Under the pieces are notes generated by a model. That model made no database searches and was not told the DNA's origin. It saw only the letters and a program-made list of their open reading frames with translations. A stretch of 64,000 nt of DNA. Source: Actinacidiphila epipremni (GTDB lineage: Bacteria; Actinomycetota; Actinomycetes; Streptomycetales; Streptomycetaceae). Numbering within the stretch: the stretch's first letter is position 1; every line of letters starts with the position of its first letter. The translations under genes were made by a program, and so were the position numbers. The DNA lies in assembly GCF_012034175.1 (NCBI RefSeq), contig NZ_JAATEJ010000002.1:310001-374000 (forward strand). Reading direction: 5' to 3'. Positions 17,778 through 24,930 of the stretch are shown piece by piece.

Positions 17778-17907
17778 TGGACTCGCTTGGTTTTCATACG
17801 GACTCGACACCCACATGATCAGCGCGTCACCCGAACAACCCTCATCCTCAAAGGAATCCGGAAATGACCAACGTTGAGAAAACGTCACTCGTCACGTGGG
17901 CATGGAA

Positions 17908-18279
17908 TCAGTTATCAGGGCCACATGCCATCTCGCCGGTCGGACCATTGACGCACACCTGGAGGTCGTAGCCGGGGCCGTCGTAGTACCACGAGGTCGT
18001 GTGAGTTCCCGCAGTATAGAAATTCCACTTTTCGTAGATGGTATTGTCGGGAAGAACGCTCACGATGTTGCCCCACGACCCCGCCCCACAAGTGCCGATT
18101 GTGCTCCACCGCATGTAGTCGTGCAAGGGACTTCCCCGCAGTTGGACTTGCTGCTCAAGAGTACATCCGGTGACCCCTACTTGCCACGAACCTTCTACTG
18201 CTTGCGCCGGCATGGCCAGCGCTATGAGGGCCGCGCTGGTAAGGCCGATGACTGTGGCGACTCTGCGCCTGCGCTTCAT
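17908..18279 (-). CDS. Small secreted Cys-containing protein (paralogue of 18850-19374)
   Basis: A 123-residue exported protein with a KRRRR n-region and signal peptide (VIGLTSAALIALAMPAQA). The mature part has four Cys and shares a spaced pattern with the lipoprotein at 18850: GC, YxRW, a second Cys, LPDxTIYxK, GxHTxxWYxD, then CVNGPTG and a final Cys. I do not recognise the family. ATG at 18279 has GGGGAGGGGAA directly upstream. GC content is clearly lower than the window average, which suggests acquisition. It points leftward, towards the IS element. Confidence 0.7.
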   Translation of the reverse strand: MKRRRRVATVIGLTSAALIALAMPAQAVEGSWQVGVTGCTLEQQVQLRGSPLHDYMRWSTIGTCGAGSWGNIVSVLPDNTIYEKWNFYTAGTHTTSWYYDGPGYDLQVCVNGPTGEMACGPDN

Positions 18280-18849
18280 TTCCCCTCCCCATTAGAATTC
18301 GAAAACTCACTGCCGAGGTCGGAGTGGAGCGCATTTCTCTCCACCCCGCCTAGGAGTAATCATCTCAGCGGTACACGCGTTCGACAAGTGACTAAACCCA
18401 GCCAGGAGCTAGTTGGTTTCAGCCATAAATGCAATTTTTGACATAATCCATTTTCCCGTTATGGGCCCATTCTTGCGGAAAGAAATGATTAATCCGAATG
18501 GTTCCCCATGGGCGGGGTGGATTTAGGTACACAATGGGCGTAATATTAAATATGTAGGCATTATTCCTCGTTGTTCAACGTTCGTCGTGCTCTCGCAGCT
18601 AGCGGTGGTGCCTGGTGGTGATGTGCAGGAGTGGGAGGTTCCATCCGTCAAGGTTGAGCCTGAATGCCTTGGCGATGCATCATGCGGACGGGGCAGAGTC
18701 GGGATTGGTCGTGTTGCTCGGCCTTGAGGCATGCCTTCCGCCTGATGGGAGTACGCTGGCTTCCGCAACGGCTGTTGGCGGCAAGAAAGTTGATCGCACT
18801 CGCCGTTTGCTCGGCCCGCCAGGTGACATTTCTTGCTGCGAGGATGAGG
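18280..18849. other. AT-rich intergenic region between two paralogous secreted-protein genes
   Basis: The two related genes are divergent across these 570 bases. GC content around 18400-18600 is the lowest in the window. A sigma-70-like promoter may lie on the plus strand: TTGACA at 18438-18443, a 16-base spacer and TATGGG at 18460-18465. Short reading frames here show no recognisable protein. The compositional shift suggests foreign DNA. Confidence 0.5.
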
Positions 18850-19374
18850 ATGCTGAAAGAAAACCCCCGTAGGAGGTACGGGGCTATGGCGATTGTGGCA
18901 GTTGCATGCCTCGTGGTTGCTGCGTGCAGCGCCAGTCGCAATTCAAAAGCTGATTCTCAAGGTGGTGACACCGCTAGTTCTTCGCCCGCAGGAGCAGTTC
19001 GCGAAGGTGGTTCACCCGGAGATACAAGTGCCTCGCACAGTCCTTCGGCTTCATCGAAGGAATCTCAAGCAATCCAGGTTGATGGCTGTACGGCCTATCG
19101 CCAAACGAAGAAGATGGGAAATTCTCAGCGCAAGTACATACGCTGGTACGCCAATGACTGCAAAGTGGGTGCGTCCGCCTGGCTGGTGAGTACCCTTCCA
19201 GACAGTACCATCTATGGAAAGTACATTTTTTCCACATCGGGATCCCATACAAGTGACTGGTACTCCGATGATTCCGGAGGGGATCTGGAATTGTGCGTCA
19301 ACGGCCCTACCGGTCAATTTTCTTGCTGGCTCGATGATTCGAGTCATTATACTATTGAGCCTGTAACCCAGTAG
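18850..19374 (+). CDS. Lipoprotein of unknown family (paralogue of 17908-18279)
   Basis: A 174-residue probable lipoprotein: a PRRRY n-region, hydrophobic core and lipobox LVVAAC. A Ser/Ala/Gly-rich linker follows. The C-terminal domain (VDGCTAYRQT, YIRWYANDCK, LPDSTIYGKYIF, SHTSDWYSDD, CVNGPTGQFSC) mirrors the whole mature part of the smaller secreted paralogue. I chose ATG at 18850 because it keeps a basic n-region. ATG at 18886 has a better AGGAGG nine bases upstream but would give a very short, uncharged signal. Function unknown. Confidence 0.65.
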   Translation: MLKENPRRRYGAMAIVAVACLVVAACSASRNSKADSQGGDTASSSPAGAVREGGSPGDTSASHSPSASSKESQAIQVDGCTAYRQTKKMGNSQRKYIRWYANDCKVGASAWLVSTLPDSTIYGKYIFSTSGSHTSDWYSDDSGGDLELCVNGPTGQFSCWLDDSSHYTIEPVTQ

Positions 19375-19379
19375 TGCTT

Positions 19380-19629
19380 GGTCAGGTTGGCGTGGGGTGC
19401 GTGTCCTTCGTGTGGCGTGTCGTGTTGAGGTTGCGCCACTTCGGTGGATCTTCACGGCCTGTGTGACGTGCGGGAAGTTCAGGCCGAGGCCGGTGACGGT
19501 CAGCACACGTACCGAGCGAGTCTCGCGTTGGCCGTGCCCGTGCTCGCGGTCGTAGCTCGCCGTGGTGCATTCCTTCCAGGGCAGGGCGCGTAGCGCGGCG
19601 TGCAGGCGCGGCTGGTTGCGCTTGACCAC
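19380..19629 (-). pseudogene. ISAs1-type transposase relic (C-terminal part)
   Basis: Reading leftward from 19629, VKRNQPRLHAALRALPWKE, DREHGHGQRETRSVRVLTV and NFPHVTQAVKIHR match the central DDE region of ISAs1-family transposases (consensus VKxNQPxLxxxLxxLPW, RxHGRxExR). Both ends are missing and no inverted repeats were found. The right edge abuts a 32-base piece of XRE-gene sequence shared with 15579-15610, so the element probably moved into an XRE locus and was then deleted. Confidence 0.75.
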
Positions 19630-19661
19630 GAGGACGTCCGGGAACTGCTGTGCGAGTGGTC

Positions 19662-20058
19662 CAGTGGTTCGCCCATGCCAAATTCATGGTCGGCGTGACG
19701 GGCGTGGTCCGCAACGAGGCGGGAGAGGTCCTGCTCCTCAAGCACCGCATGTGGCCTGCGGATCGACCGTGGGGGCTTCCCACCGGTTACGCGGTCAAGA
19801 GCGAGGAGTTCCCGGAGACCGTCGTTCGAGAGGTCCGGGAGGAGGCCGGTCTTGAGGTTGTTCCGGGACGGCTGGTCCAGGTGACCAGCGGATACAAGCT
19901 GCGCGTGGAGATCGCGTACGAAGCTCTGTGCACGGGGGGGAACTCTCAAGCTCGACAGCTTCGAGATCCTGGAGGCGGCATGGTTCAGCCCGGACGCACT
20001 CCCGGAGGGAATGCAGGAGAGCCATATCCAGCTCATCAAGTCGGGCCTGCCCGCCTGA
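19662..20058 (+). pseudogene. NUDIX hydrolase, copy 2 (N-terminal junction, +1 frameshift)
   Basis: This copy retains FMVGVTGVVRNEAGEVLLLKHRMW and the full Nudix box (GYAVKSEEF, REVREEAGLEV). It would be a nucleotide-diphosphate-type hydrolase if intact. At the same G run as copy 1 it has seven Gs followed by AACTCTC, one base too many. The rest (LKLDSFEILEAAWFSPDALP) reads in another frame to a stop at 20058. The first codons are fused to a 32-base XRE-gene remnant, so the natural start is lost. Confidence 0.85.
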
Positions 20059-20460
20059 CGGGACCCGCGCCGAACGAATCCGTCAGGCGCCCGGTAGCCG
20101 GCCCCGCTCGGGGGTGCCTTGGGTGGCGCTCGGGCGGGGCTTTCTGCGCGGCTGGGCGCTCGCTTCCGCCGGGCGACCGCGGCGGGCGGGAGCGCTTGTT
20201 CGGGGGCCGGAGGTCGGGCGGGGCGGCGGTCGTCAGGGGGTGTCGAACGTGCCTATGCGGACGGACGTCACGAATGCCTGCCACTCCGTGGGCGAGAACC
20301 GCAGCACCGGGCCGTGCGGGTCCTTGGAGTCACGTACGGCGCCGGGGTTGGCGTCGTCCACCTCGACGCACGTCCCGCCGTTGGTGTTGCTGTAGCTGCT
20401 CTTACGCCACCGGGGGGCGGCGGAGGTGGGCTGCATGGTGCTCGTACTCCTTCATGACCG
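19776..20460. repeat. Direct duplication, copy 2
   Basis: 685 bases nearly identical to 16157-16839. This copy continues on the right into an intact XRE gene, so it is likely the ancestral arrangement and copy 1 the displaced one. Confidence 0.95.
20233..20436 (-). CDS. DUF397 domain protein, copy 2
   Basis: A 67-residue DUF397 protein (WRKSSYSNTNGGTCVEV, LRFSPTEWQAF) encoded directly after the XRE regulator, with a 35-base overlap that implies coupled translation. The pair is a typical Streptomyces Scr1/DUF397 unit. It is 66/67 identical to copy 1. This copy keeps its natural operon and is the one likely to be expressed. Confidence 0.88.
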   Translation of the reverse strand: MQPTSAAPRWRKSSYSNTNGGTCVEVDDANPGAVRDSKDPHGPVLRFSPTEWQAFVTSVRIGTFDTP

Positions 20461-21268
20461 CTCTGATCACCGCCTCGGAGTCCTGAGGCGAGAGGGCTTG
20501 CGCCCTGAGCAGATCGTAGGACTCCCGGCGGGCCGCGACGGCATCCGGATCGTCAACCATCGTCCCATCCTGGCTCCCTTCCGACCAACCAATTGTCAGG
20601 CGGTCCGGCAGGGTGTACAGCGACAACGAGCCACCCATCTCCGGATGCTCGCCCGTCGAGAACGGCAGCACTTGGACTGTGATGTGTGACGACTCCGCGG
20701 CGGCGCGGATGATCTCGCCAAGTTGGGCGGCCATGGTGGCTGGGCCTCCTACAGGCCGACGCAGTACAGCCTCGTCCAGGATGAAAGAGCACCGGGGCGG
20801 CGAGTCTCCCGAGAGCCGGGCCTGCCTTTCCAGCCGCACGCCCACCATGGCGTCGATGTCCGACGGAGGAAGGTGCGGATAGCCCGCGCGCAGCATGCGC
20901 TGTGCCACCTCACGGGTTTGCAGCAGGCCCGGGACGTTCTGGCACGTGTACTCCTCGATGACCCGTGCCGCCGCCTCCAACTCGATCGCGCGCTGGTACT
21001 TCCCGGGGAACTTCTCACGTCGCGCGACCGCGTAAAGCCGCTGGAAGTGGTCGCCAGTCTCGAAGAGCAGGTCCAGGCGCGGCACCAGGTCCTCGCTCGG
21101 CAGCAGCTCGGCGGTCTCGATCCTGGAGAGCTGGCTCTTGCTGTAGTTGAGGATCTTCGCGAGGCGGGCCAGGGACAACCCCATGCGTTCCCGGTGCCGC
21201 CTGATGTCTGCCCCCAGCAGGTCGCGAACTGATCGCTCGGGGTGAAGAACTCGTGGTTCGAAGGTCAT
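20402..21268 (-). CDS. XRE/DUF5753 (Scr1-type) transcriptional regulator
   Basis: A 288-residue protein with an N-terminal helix-turn-helix (IRRHRERMGLSLARLAKILNYSKSQLSRIE, residues about 22-55). A DUF5753 domain follows (YTCQNVPGLLQTREVAQRMLRAGYP, FILDEAVLRRPVGG, HITVQVLPFSTGEHPEMGGSL). Family members regulate development and antibiotic genes in Streptomyces. It is the first gene of an operon with DUF397 and is divergent from an ATP-binding protein gene, the standard arrangement for this family. ATG at 21268 gives the usual length. Confidence 0.9.
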   Translation of the reverse strand: MTFEPRVLHPERSVRDLLGADIRRHRERMGLSLARLAKILNYSKSQLSRIETAELLPSEDLVPRLDLLFETGDHFQRLYAVARREKFPGKYQRAIELEAAARVIEEYTCQNVPGLLQTREVAQRMLRAGYPHLPPSDIDAMVGVRLERQARLSGDSPPRCSFILDEAVLRRPVGGPATMAAQLGEIIRAAAESSHITVQVLPFSTGEHPEMGGSLSLYTLPDRLTIGWSEGSQDGTMVDDPDAVAARRESYDLLRAQALSPQDSEAVIRAVMKEYEHHAAHLRRPPVA

Positions 21269-21389
21269 GCGCGTGCCTCCTCCTGTTGCGCCCTACGCGT
21301 CGGGACGGTGGGTTGCTTCCCCCCGTCACGTCGAACGGCGACGATCGCAGTACGGACAGCGAGACCCAAGGTAGCGAGGTCAGGGCGTC

Positions 21390-21887
21390 GTGGTGACCAA
21401 AACGACTGCGAAGTACGCGAAGGAAGGAACCGTGGCCGAGCACGGCATGCCGTCAGCGCCCAAGGGAATGGGCAGAGTTTTTGGACCGGCCCCCGCGGAG
21501 GCGGTGACGTACCGCTGGGACCCGTTCCCGTCCTCGGTGCCGGCGGCACGGCGGCAGCTCCGGGAGGCGTTACGCGGCTGGGGCCTGGCCGACCTGGCGG
21601 ACGACTGCGTGCTGGTCCTCACGGAGCTGCTGTCCAACGCCCTGGCGCACGCGCACGGGCCCGACCCGGTGGTGAGTACGCGCTTCAGCCGGCTCGCGGA
21701 CGGGTGCGGCGTACGGATCGAAGTGCACGACTCGGACACCGCGCACGTGCCGGTCAGGGACAGCGGCGGCGGTGCGGACGCCGAGCGGGGGCGCGGGCTG
21801 CTGCTCGTCGACGCGTGCACCGCGCGGCGGTGGGGGACCGTACTCGGCGCCACGGGCAAGGCGGTGTGGGGCGAGGTGGCGCGGTGA
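21390..21887 (+). CDS. HATPase_c anti-sigma-factor-like ATP-binding protein
   Basis: A 165-residue GHKL ATP-binding protein of the RsbW/SpoIIAB-like type, abundant in Streptomyces. The N box is ELLSNALAHAH, G1 is VHDSDTAHVP and G2 is GRGLLLVDACTARRWG. It may act as an anti-sigma factor or a partner of the divergent XRE regulator. An in-frame TTA codon at 21570-21572 makes its translation dependent on the bldA tRNA. The stop overlaps the next small ORF by four bases (GTGA). Confidence 0.85.
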   Translation: MVTKTTAKYAKEGTVAEHGMPSAPKGMGRVFGPAPAEAVTYRWDPFPSSVPAARRQLREALRGWGLADLADDCVLVLTELLSNALAHAHGPDPVVSTRFSRLADGCGVRIEVHDSDTAHVPVRDSGGGADAERGRGLLLVDACTARRWGTVLGATGKAVWGEVAR

Positions 21888-21991
21888 GGCTGCTGCGAAC
21901 GCTCGGGCGCCACGCGGGCGCCCTCTACCTCTGCCTCCTCGCCGGGTCCTTTCTCGCCCTGGGCGTCCTGCTCAGCCTTCTCACGTCATAG
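21884..21991 (+). CDS. 35-residue single-pass membrane peptide
   Basis: GTG at 21884 overlaps the stop of the ATPase gene (GTGA). The product has a basic N-terminus (RLLRTLGRHAG) and one hydrophobic helix (LYLCLLAGSFLALGVLLSLL). Translational coupling to the ATP-binding protein and the clean membrane profile support a real gene. Function unknown. Confidence 0.6.
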   Translation: MRLLRTLGRHAGALYLCLLAGSFLALGVLLSLLTS

Positions 21992-22007
21992 GAGTTGACC
22001 GACCGTC

Positions 22008-22367
22008 ATGCCCGCCACGACCACAGGAGAGCTGTGCGAGGCGTCCGCCTTCCTGCCGCTCGCCCTCCGGACCGAAGTGCTCCAGACCTACCCCACCGCC
22101 GACCGGCGGTTGATCGCGGACGAGTTGGTCTGCGCCCTCGGGGCGGCGCACAACGGTGACGAGCACTACGCCGTGGTGTACGACCACTTCCCGCCGGAGG
22201 TCCCCGGAGCCCTCTGGGCGCGCTGGCGGCACGGCACCCCGCCGGACACCTTCCAGCTCCGCCCCGACTGCCCCGCCCTCTCCCCCGACCGCACCGCCTG
22301 CGGCCACTTCACCGCCCACCCGGGCCCGCACACCTGGCAATCCGACGAGCCCGTCGCCCCAGCATGA
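22008..22367 (+). CDS. Hypothetical protein downstream of anti-sigma-like ATPase
   Basis: This 119-residue soluble protein is not assigned. It begins 16 bases after the membrane peptide, so it probably shares the transcript. Motifs visible are YPTADRRLIADELVCAL, DEHYAVVYDHFPPEVPGALW and CGHFTAHPGPHTW. The His/Cys residues near the end could bind a metal, but no known motif is evident. ATG at 22008. Confidence 0.65.
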   Translation: MPATTTGELCEASAFLPLALRTEVLQTYPTADRRLIADELVCALGAAHNGDEHYAVVYDHFPPEVPGALWARWRHGTPPDTFQLRPDCPALSPDRTACGHFTAHPGPHTWQSDEPVAPA

Positions 22368-22410
22368 GCCGAGCGCGAGCGGCTGCTCGCCGAGGAAAGG
22401 ACCAGCAGCG

Positions 22411-22836
22411 ATGCGACCCGCACGCTTCCAGGAGTTCGCGATCACGGCCTTCCGGAGGGGCGGCGAAGTAGCCGCCGCCGAGCCCTGGCAGGAGGGGACG
22501 ACGCGACCTTACGGTGTGCGAGTGGAGTTCGGCACGGGCGCGGTGATCCACGTATCCCTCACGGCCGTGCCGCCCCCAGGGGAGAACTTCTGCGAGCCGG
22601 AGGCGCCGGTCACGGCAGAGCCTCCGTCCCAGGTGGCGGTTCCTGAGCTCTACGAGGGCGGCAAGCCCAGTCCGCAGCGTGCCGAGCTGTACCTGGCAGC
22701 GCTGCTGAACAACTCCGGTAACCCCGAGGTCGCCAGGACGTACGCGTACTCCGCCCGGGAGACCCCGCCTATGAACCCCGGCCTCGGCGTGGACTTCCAC
22801 AACGGCGGCAAGGCACACATGCTGATCGTCACCTGA
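22411..22836 (+). CDS. Hypothetical streptomycete protein
   Basis: A 141-residue protein (MRPARFQEFAITAFRRGGEV, GVRVEFGTGAVIHVSLTA, AALLNNSGNPEV, GLGVDFHNGGKAHMLIV) of unknown function and probably mixed alpha/beta fold. It starts 44 bases after the previous gene, with an AGGAAAGG-type binding site further upstream. It is the last gene of the rightward run that begins with the ATP-binding protein. Confidence 0.65.
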   Translation: MRPARFQEFAITAFRRGGEVAAAEPWQEGTTRPYGVRVEFGTGAVIHVSLTAVPPPGENFCEPEAPVTAEPPSQVAVPELYEGGKPSPQRAELYLAALLNNSGNPEVARTYAYSARETPPMNPGLGVDFHNGGKAHMLIVT

Positions 22837-23025
22837 TACCAGGGCCGACGGATCGGCACGACTCCTTCGAGCGGAGAGTCCAGCCCATGCGACTCGATGC
22901 CGCGCAGTTACGAGCCTCGTGCCGCACTGAGGTGTGTGCACTGCGGTGTGTGCACCTCATCGGAAAACCGGCCGGCTACGGGACCTCGGCCGGCCCGGGG
23001 GGGCGGTCCTGACGCTGCCGCCGGT

Positions 23026-23568
23026 CTAGGGCTGTTCCGCCAGGCGGGTGAGGATCGCCTCGCGGAGGGTGGCGGGGGCGACGTCCAGGGCGGTAAGGAC
23101 CTGGAGGCCGCGGCCTTCGCCGGCCGACAGCAGGCCGAGCAGGATGTGCTCGGTGCCGAACTTCTCGTGGCCCAGTGCGCGGGCCTCGCGGAGGGTCTGC
23201 TCCAGGGCCTTCTTGGCGTGCGGGGTGTAGGCGGGGCGGGGGTATTGGAAGGCGCCGGGGCCGAAGGTGTCGTCGGCGCGGCGCCGGATCTCCTCGACGT
23301 CGATGCCGAGGGACGACAGCGCGTCCTTCGCGGGCTGCCCGCCGGTCGCCGCGATGCCCGCGGCCTCCAGGATCCGTACGGTCTCCGCCCTGGCCCGGGC
23401 AAGCTCGACGCCCTGCTCGCGCAGCACGTCCCCGGCGGTGCTCCGGTCGGTGCCGATGAGGCCGAGCAGGAGGTGCTCGGTCCCGATGAAGTCGTGCCCG
23501 AGGGCGATCGCCTCGTCCTGCGACAGCACCACCGCGCGCCTCGCCCGGTCGGTGAAGAACTCGAACAC
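23026..23568 (-). CDS. Clp N-domain protein (double Clp_N repeat, no ATPase)
   Basis: The 180-residue protein consists of two Clp_N repeats: FTDRARRAVVLSQDEAIALGHDFIGTEHLLLGL, then TPHAKKALEQTLREARALGHEKFGTEHILLGLL. This is the substrate-binding N-domain of ClpC without AAA+ modules. It may act as an adaptor or a decoy for the Clp protease. GTG at 23568 has GGAGGAG upstream and starts two bases after the stop of the HTH gene, so the two form an operon. Confidence 0.85.
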   Translation of the reverse strand: MFEFFTDRARRAVVLSQDEAIALGHDFIGTEHLLLGLIGTDRSTAGDVLREQGVELARARAETVRILEAAGIAATGGQPAKDALSSLGIDVEEIRRRADDTFGPGAFQYPRPAYTPHAKKALEQTLREARALGHEKFGTEHILLGLLSAGEGRGLQVLTALDVAPATLREAILTRLAEQP

Positions 23569-23570
23569 CT

Positions 23571-23813
23571 CTACTCCTCCTTGCCCGTGGCTTTGCGCCT
23601 GCTCGCGTGCTTCTCGTGCACCGACTGCCGGCTGATGTTCAGCGCGGTGGCGATGCTCTGCCATGACCACCCCTGGTCACGGGCGTTGTCGACGTGCAGC
23701 CGCTCCAGCTCCTCCAGCAGCCGCCGCAACGCGACGACAGCCCGCAGCCCCACGTCGGGGTCCTTCGCGGTGACCTGCCCGGCCAGCGAGGCCGGTGTGT
23801 CCTCAGCTCCCAT
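23571..23813 (-). CDS. Small HTH protein paired with Clp_N protein
   Basis: An 80-residue protein with an alpha-helical leader (LRAVVALRRLLEELERLHVDNARDQGW) and a compact HTH (SWQSIATALNISRQSVHEKH), ending in a basic tail. It is probably an autoregulator of the two-gene operon. Two strong palindromes lie directly upstream of its ATG at 23813. In Streptomyces this HTH/Clp_N pairing recurs, from memory; the regulatory role is inferred. Confidence 0.8.
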   Translation of the reverse strand: MGAEDTPASLAGQVTAKDPDVGLRAVVALRRLLEELERLHVDNARDQGWSWQSIATALNISRQSVHEKHASRRKATGKEE

Positions 23814-23816
23814 GCG

Positions 23817-23865
23817 TGTCAGGATGCCCTGACAGGGCGGGCACTGTCAAGGAACCCTGACAGTG
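23817..23865 (-). promoter_or_regulatory. Double palindromic operator upstream of HTH/Clp_N operon
   Basis: TGTCAGG-N4-CCTGACA (23817-23834) lies four bases from the start codon. A second inverted repeat has perfect 8-bp arms, CACTGTCA and TGACAGTG (23842-23865). Read on the minus strand, the second palindrome includes TTGACA, a -35-like hexamer. Bound regulator would therefore cover the promoter, consistent with autorepression. Confidence 0.75.
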
Positions 23866-23887
23866 GCCCGGCGGTGGCCACCGCCGG

Positions 23888-24250
23888 CTATTCGGCGGGC
23901 GATGCCGGGCATCGGCCGGTGCACAGCACCAAGTCCCGGCAGACGTAGCTGCTCGCCGTGTAATAGCGCGTCACCACGTCGGCCGGGTCCTGAGCCAGCC
24001 GCGTCCGCGCGTACGCGACCAGCGACTCGGCCGGCAGCGCGGTCGGCATCGGCGGCGTCCTCGCCACCTCCTGCTCCAGCCATGACGCCGCCGCCTCACG
24101 ATCGGCGAACTGCCCGACGAGCATCGAGCGCGGCTTGTCCGGCCACTCGGCGATGACGAGCGGCGGCGCCGCGACGGCGGGGTCCCGGGCGTCCGCATCC
24201 CTCGGACGCCCGGGTCCGGTGTACGTGTACGCGTGCCAGTGCTGCGTCAT
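23888..24250 (-). CDS. Hypothetical protein
   Basis: The 120-residue product (MTQHWHAYTY, PPLVIAEWPDKPRSMLVGQF, REAAASWLEQE, ADVVTRYYTASSYVCRDL) is unassigned. No signal peptide or membrane helix is seen. ATG at 24250 has GGAGG nine bases upstream. The gene lies 74 bases beyond the HTH start on the same strand, so transcription through to the HTH/Clp_N operon is possible, although the palindromes intervene. Confidence 0.65.
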   Translation of the reverse strand: MTQHWHAYTYTGPGRPRDADARDPAVAAPPLVIAEWPDKPRSMLVGQFADREAAASWLEQEVARTPPMPTALPAESLVAYARTRLAQDPADVVTRYYTASSYVCRDLVLCTGRCPASPAE

Positions 24251-24314
24251 GTCCGTCCTCCGGGAGGTGGGACCGGCGCCCCTACGGGGGCCGGCCCCGA
24301 TCGGGTGGTGCCTG

Positions 24315-24410
24315 CTACTGCCTGCCGCAGCCGTCGCCGCCGCCGCAGTCCGGCTCGTCGGCCGGCGGGGTCGGGTCGTCGTCGCCCGGATCTGCCGCAA
24401 ATGCGCTCAC
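24315..24410 (-). CDS. 31-residue acidic Cys-containing peptide (tentative)
   Basis: GTG at 24410 is preceded by GGGGGGAGG eight bases upstream. The peptide begins MSAFAADPGDDDPTPPADEP and ends with DCGGGDGCGRQ: acidic, then Gly-rich with two Cys. It lies upstream of the 120-residue gene on the same strand. It could be a short conserved peptide or chance; no modification enzyme is nearby. Confidence 0.3.
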   Translation of the reverse strand: MSAFAADPGDDDPTPPADEPDCGGGDGCGRQ

Positions 24411-24690
24411 GGAGGTCACCTCCCCCCGACGTCGAGTGGGGCGTCGGCCCCTTGCCGGGCCCGGTGTGGCACTGCGGATCCGCGAAGGGCCCGCGAAGGG
24501 CCCGAGAAAGGCCCGGGAAGACCGCACCCTCGACGCTAGGAATCGCCTGTGCCCCCGCGCCAGCAACTAGCACCGACTTGCACGCGACTTGCTCAGCCAT
24601 CCGTGCGCCCGCAGTGCGCCCTTGCCGCCCCCACCCGCAGACCTGAACTTGGTGCAAGTACGTGTAAGCCACGGCGTATTGGAGGGGAAC

Positions 24691-24930
24691 ATGGAGCTAC
24701 GCTTCATCGGCATCGATCCGGACACCGACGAGAAGAACTGCCCTCGGGTATGGATCGAGGAGGAACGGCGGGAGTTCGTCTTCCAGGGCTGGAAGGCCGG
24801 GGACGCGCTCAACGAGAAGGTGCGCTCAACTGGGCCGCTTCCCGACGACGAGGCGGTCGTCCGGATCCCGTTGCGGATGGTGCACATTCTGAGGAAGGCG
24901 TGCGATGCAGCCGAGGGCCTGGACGTTTGA
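24691..24930 (+). CDS. Small protein of the DUF6879/XRE locus
   Basis: A 79-residue protein (MELRFIGIDPDTDEKNCPRV, FVFQGWKAGD, ETVxIPxRM-like VVRIPLRMVHIL) that precedes and overlaps DUF6879 by 26 bases. This conserved small partner of the locus is seen in shortened form at 14621. GGAGGGG lies seven bases before the ATG. Function unknown; linkage suggests that it works with DUF6879 and the XRE regulator. Confidence 0.75.
   Translation: MELRFIGIDPDTDEKNCPRVWIEEERREFVFQGWKAGDALNEKVRSTGPLPDDEAVVRIPLRMVHILRKACDAAEGLDV

Noticed and set aside
17864..17971. 35-codon ORF with a Shine-Dalgarno-like AAGGA after the IS element
   Set aside because: Ends inside the antisense secreted-protein gene, shows no recognisable sequence; more likely a truncated remnant or chance.
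18615..18872. Short ORFs in the AT-rich gap before the lipoprotein gene
   Set aside because: No RBS-start-fold combination; differing frames give unrelated low-quality peptides.
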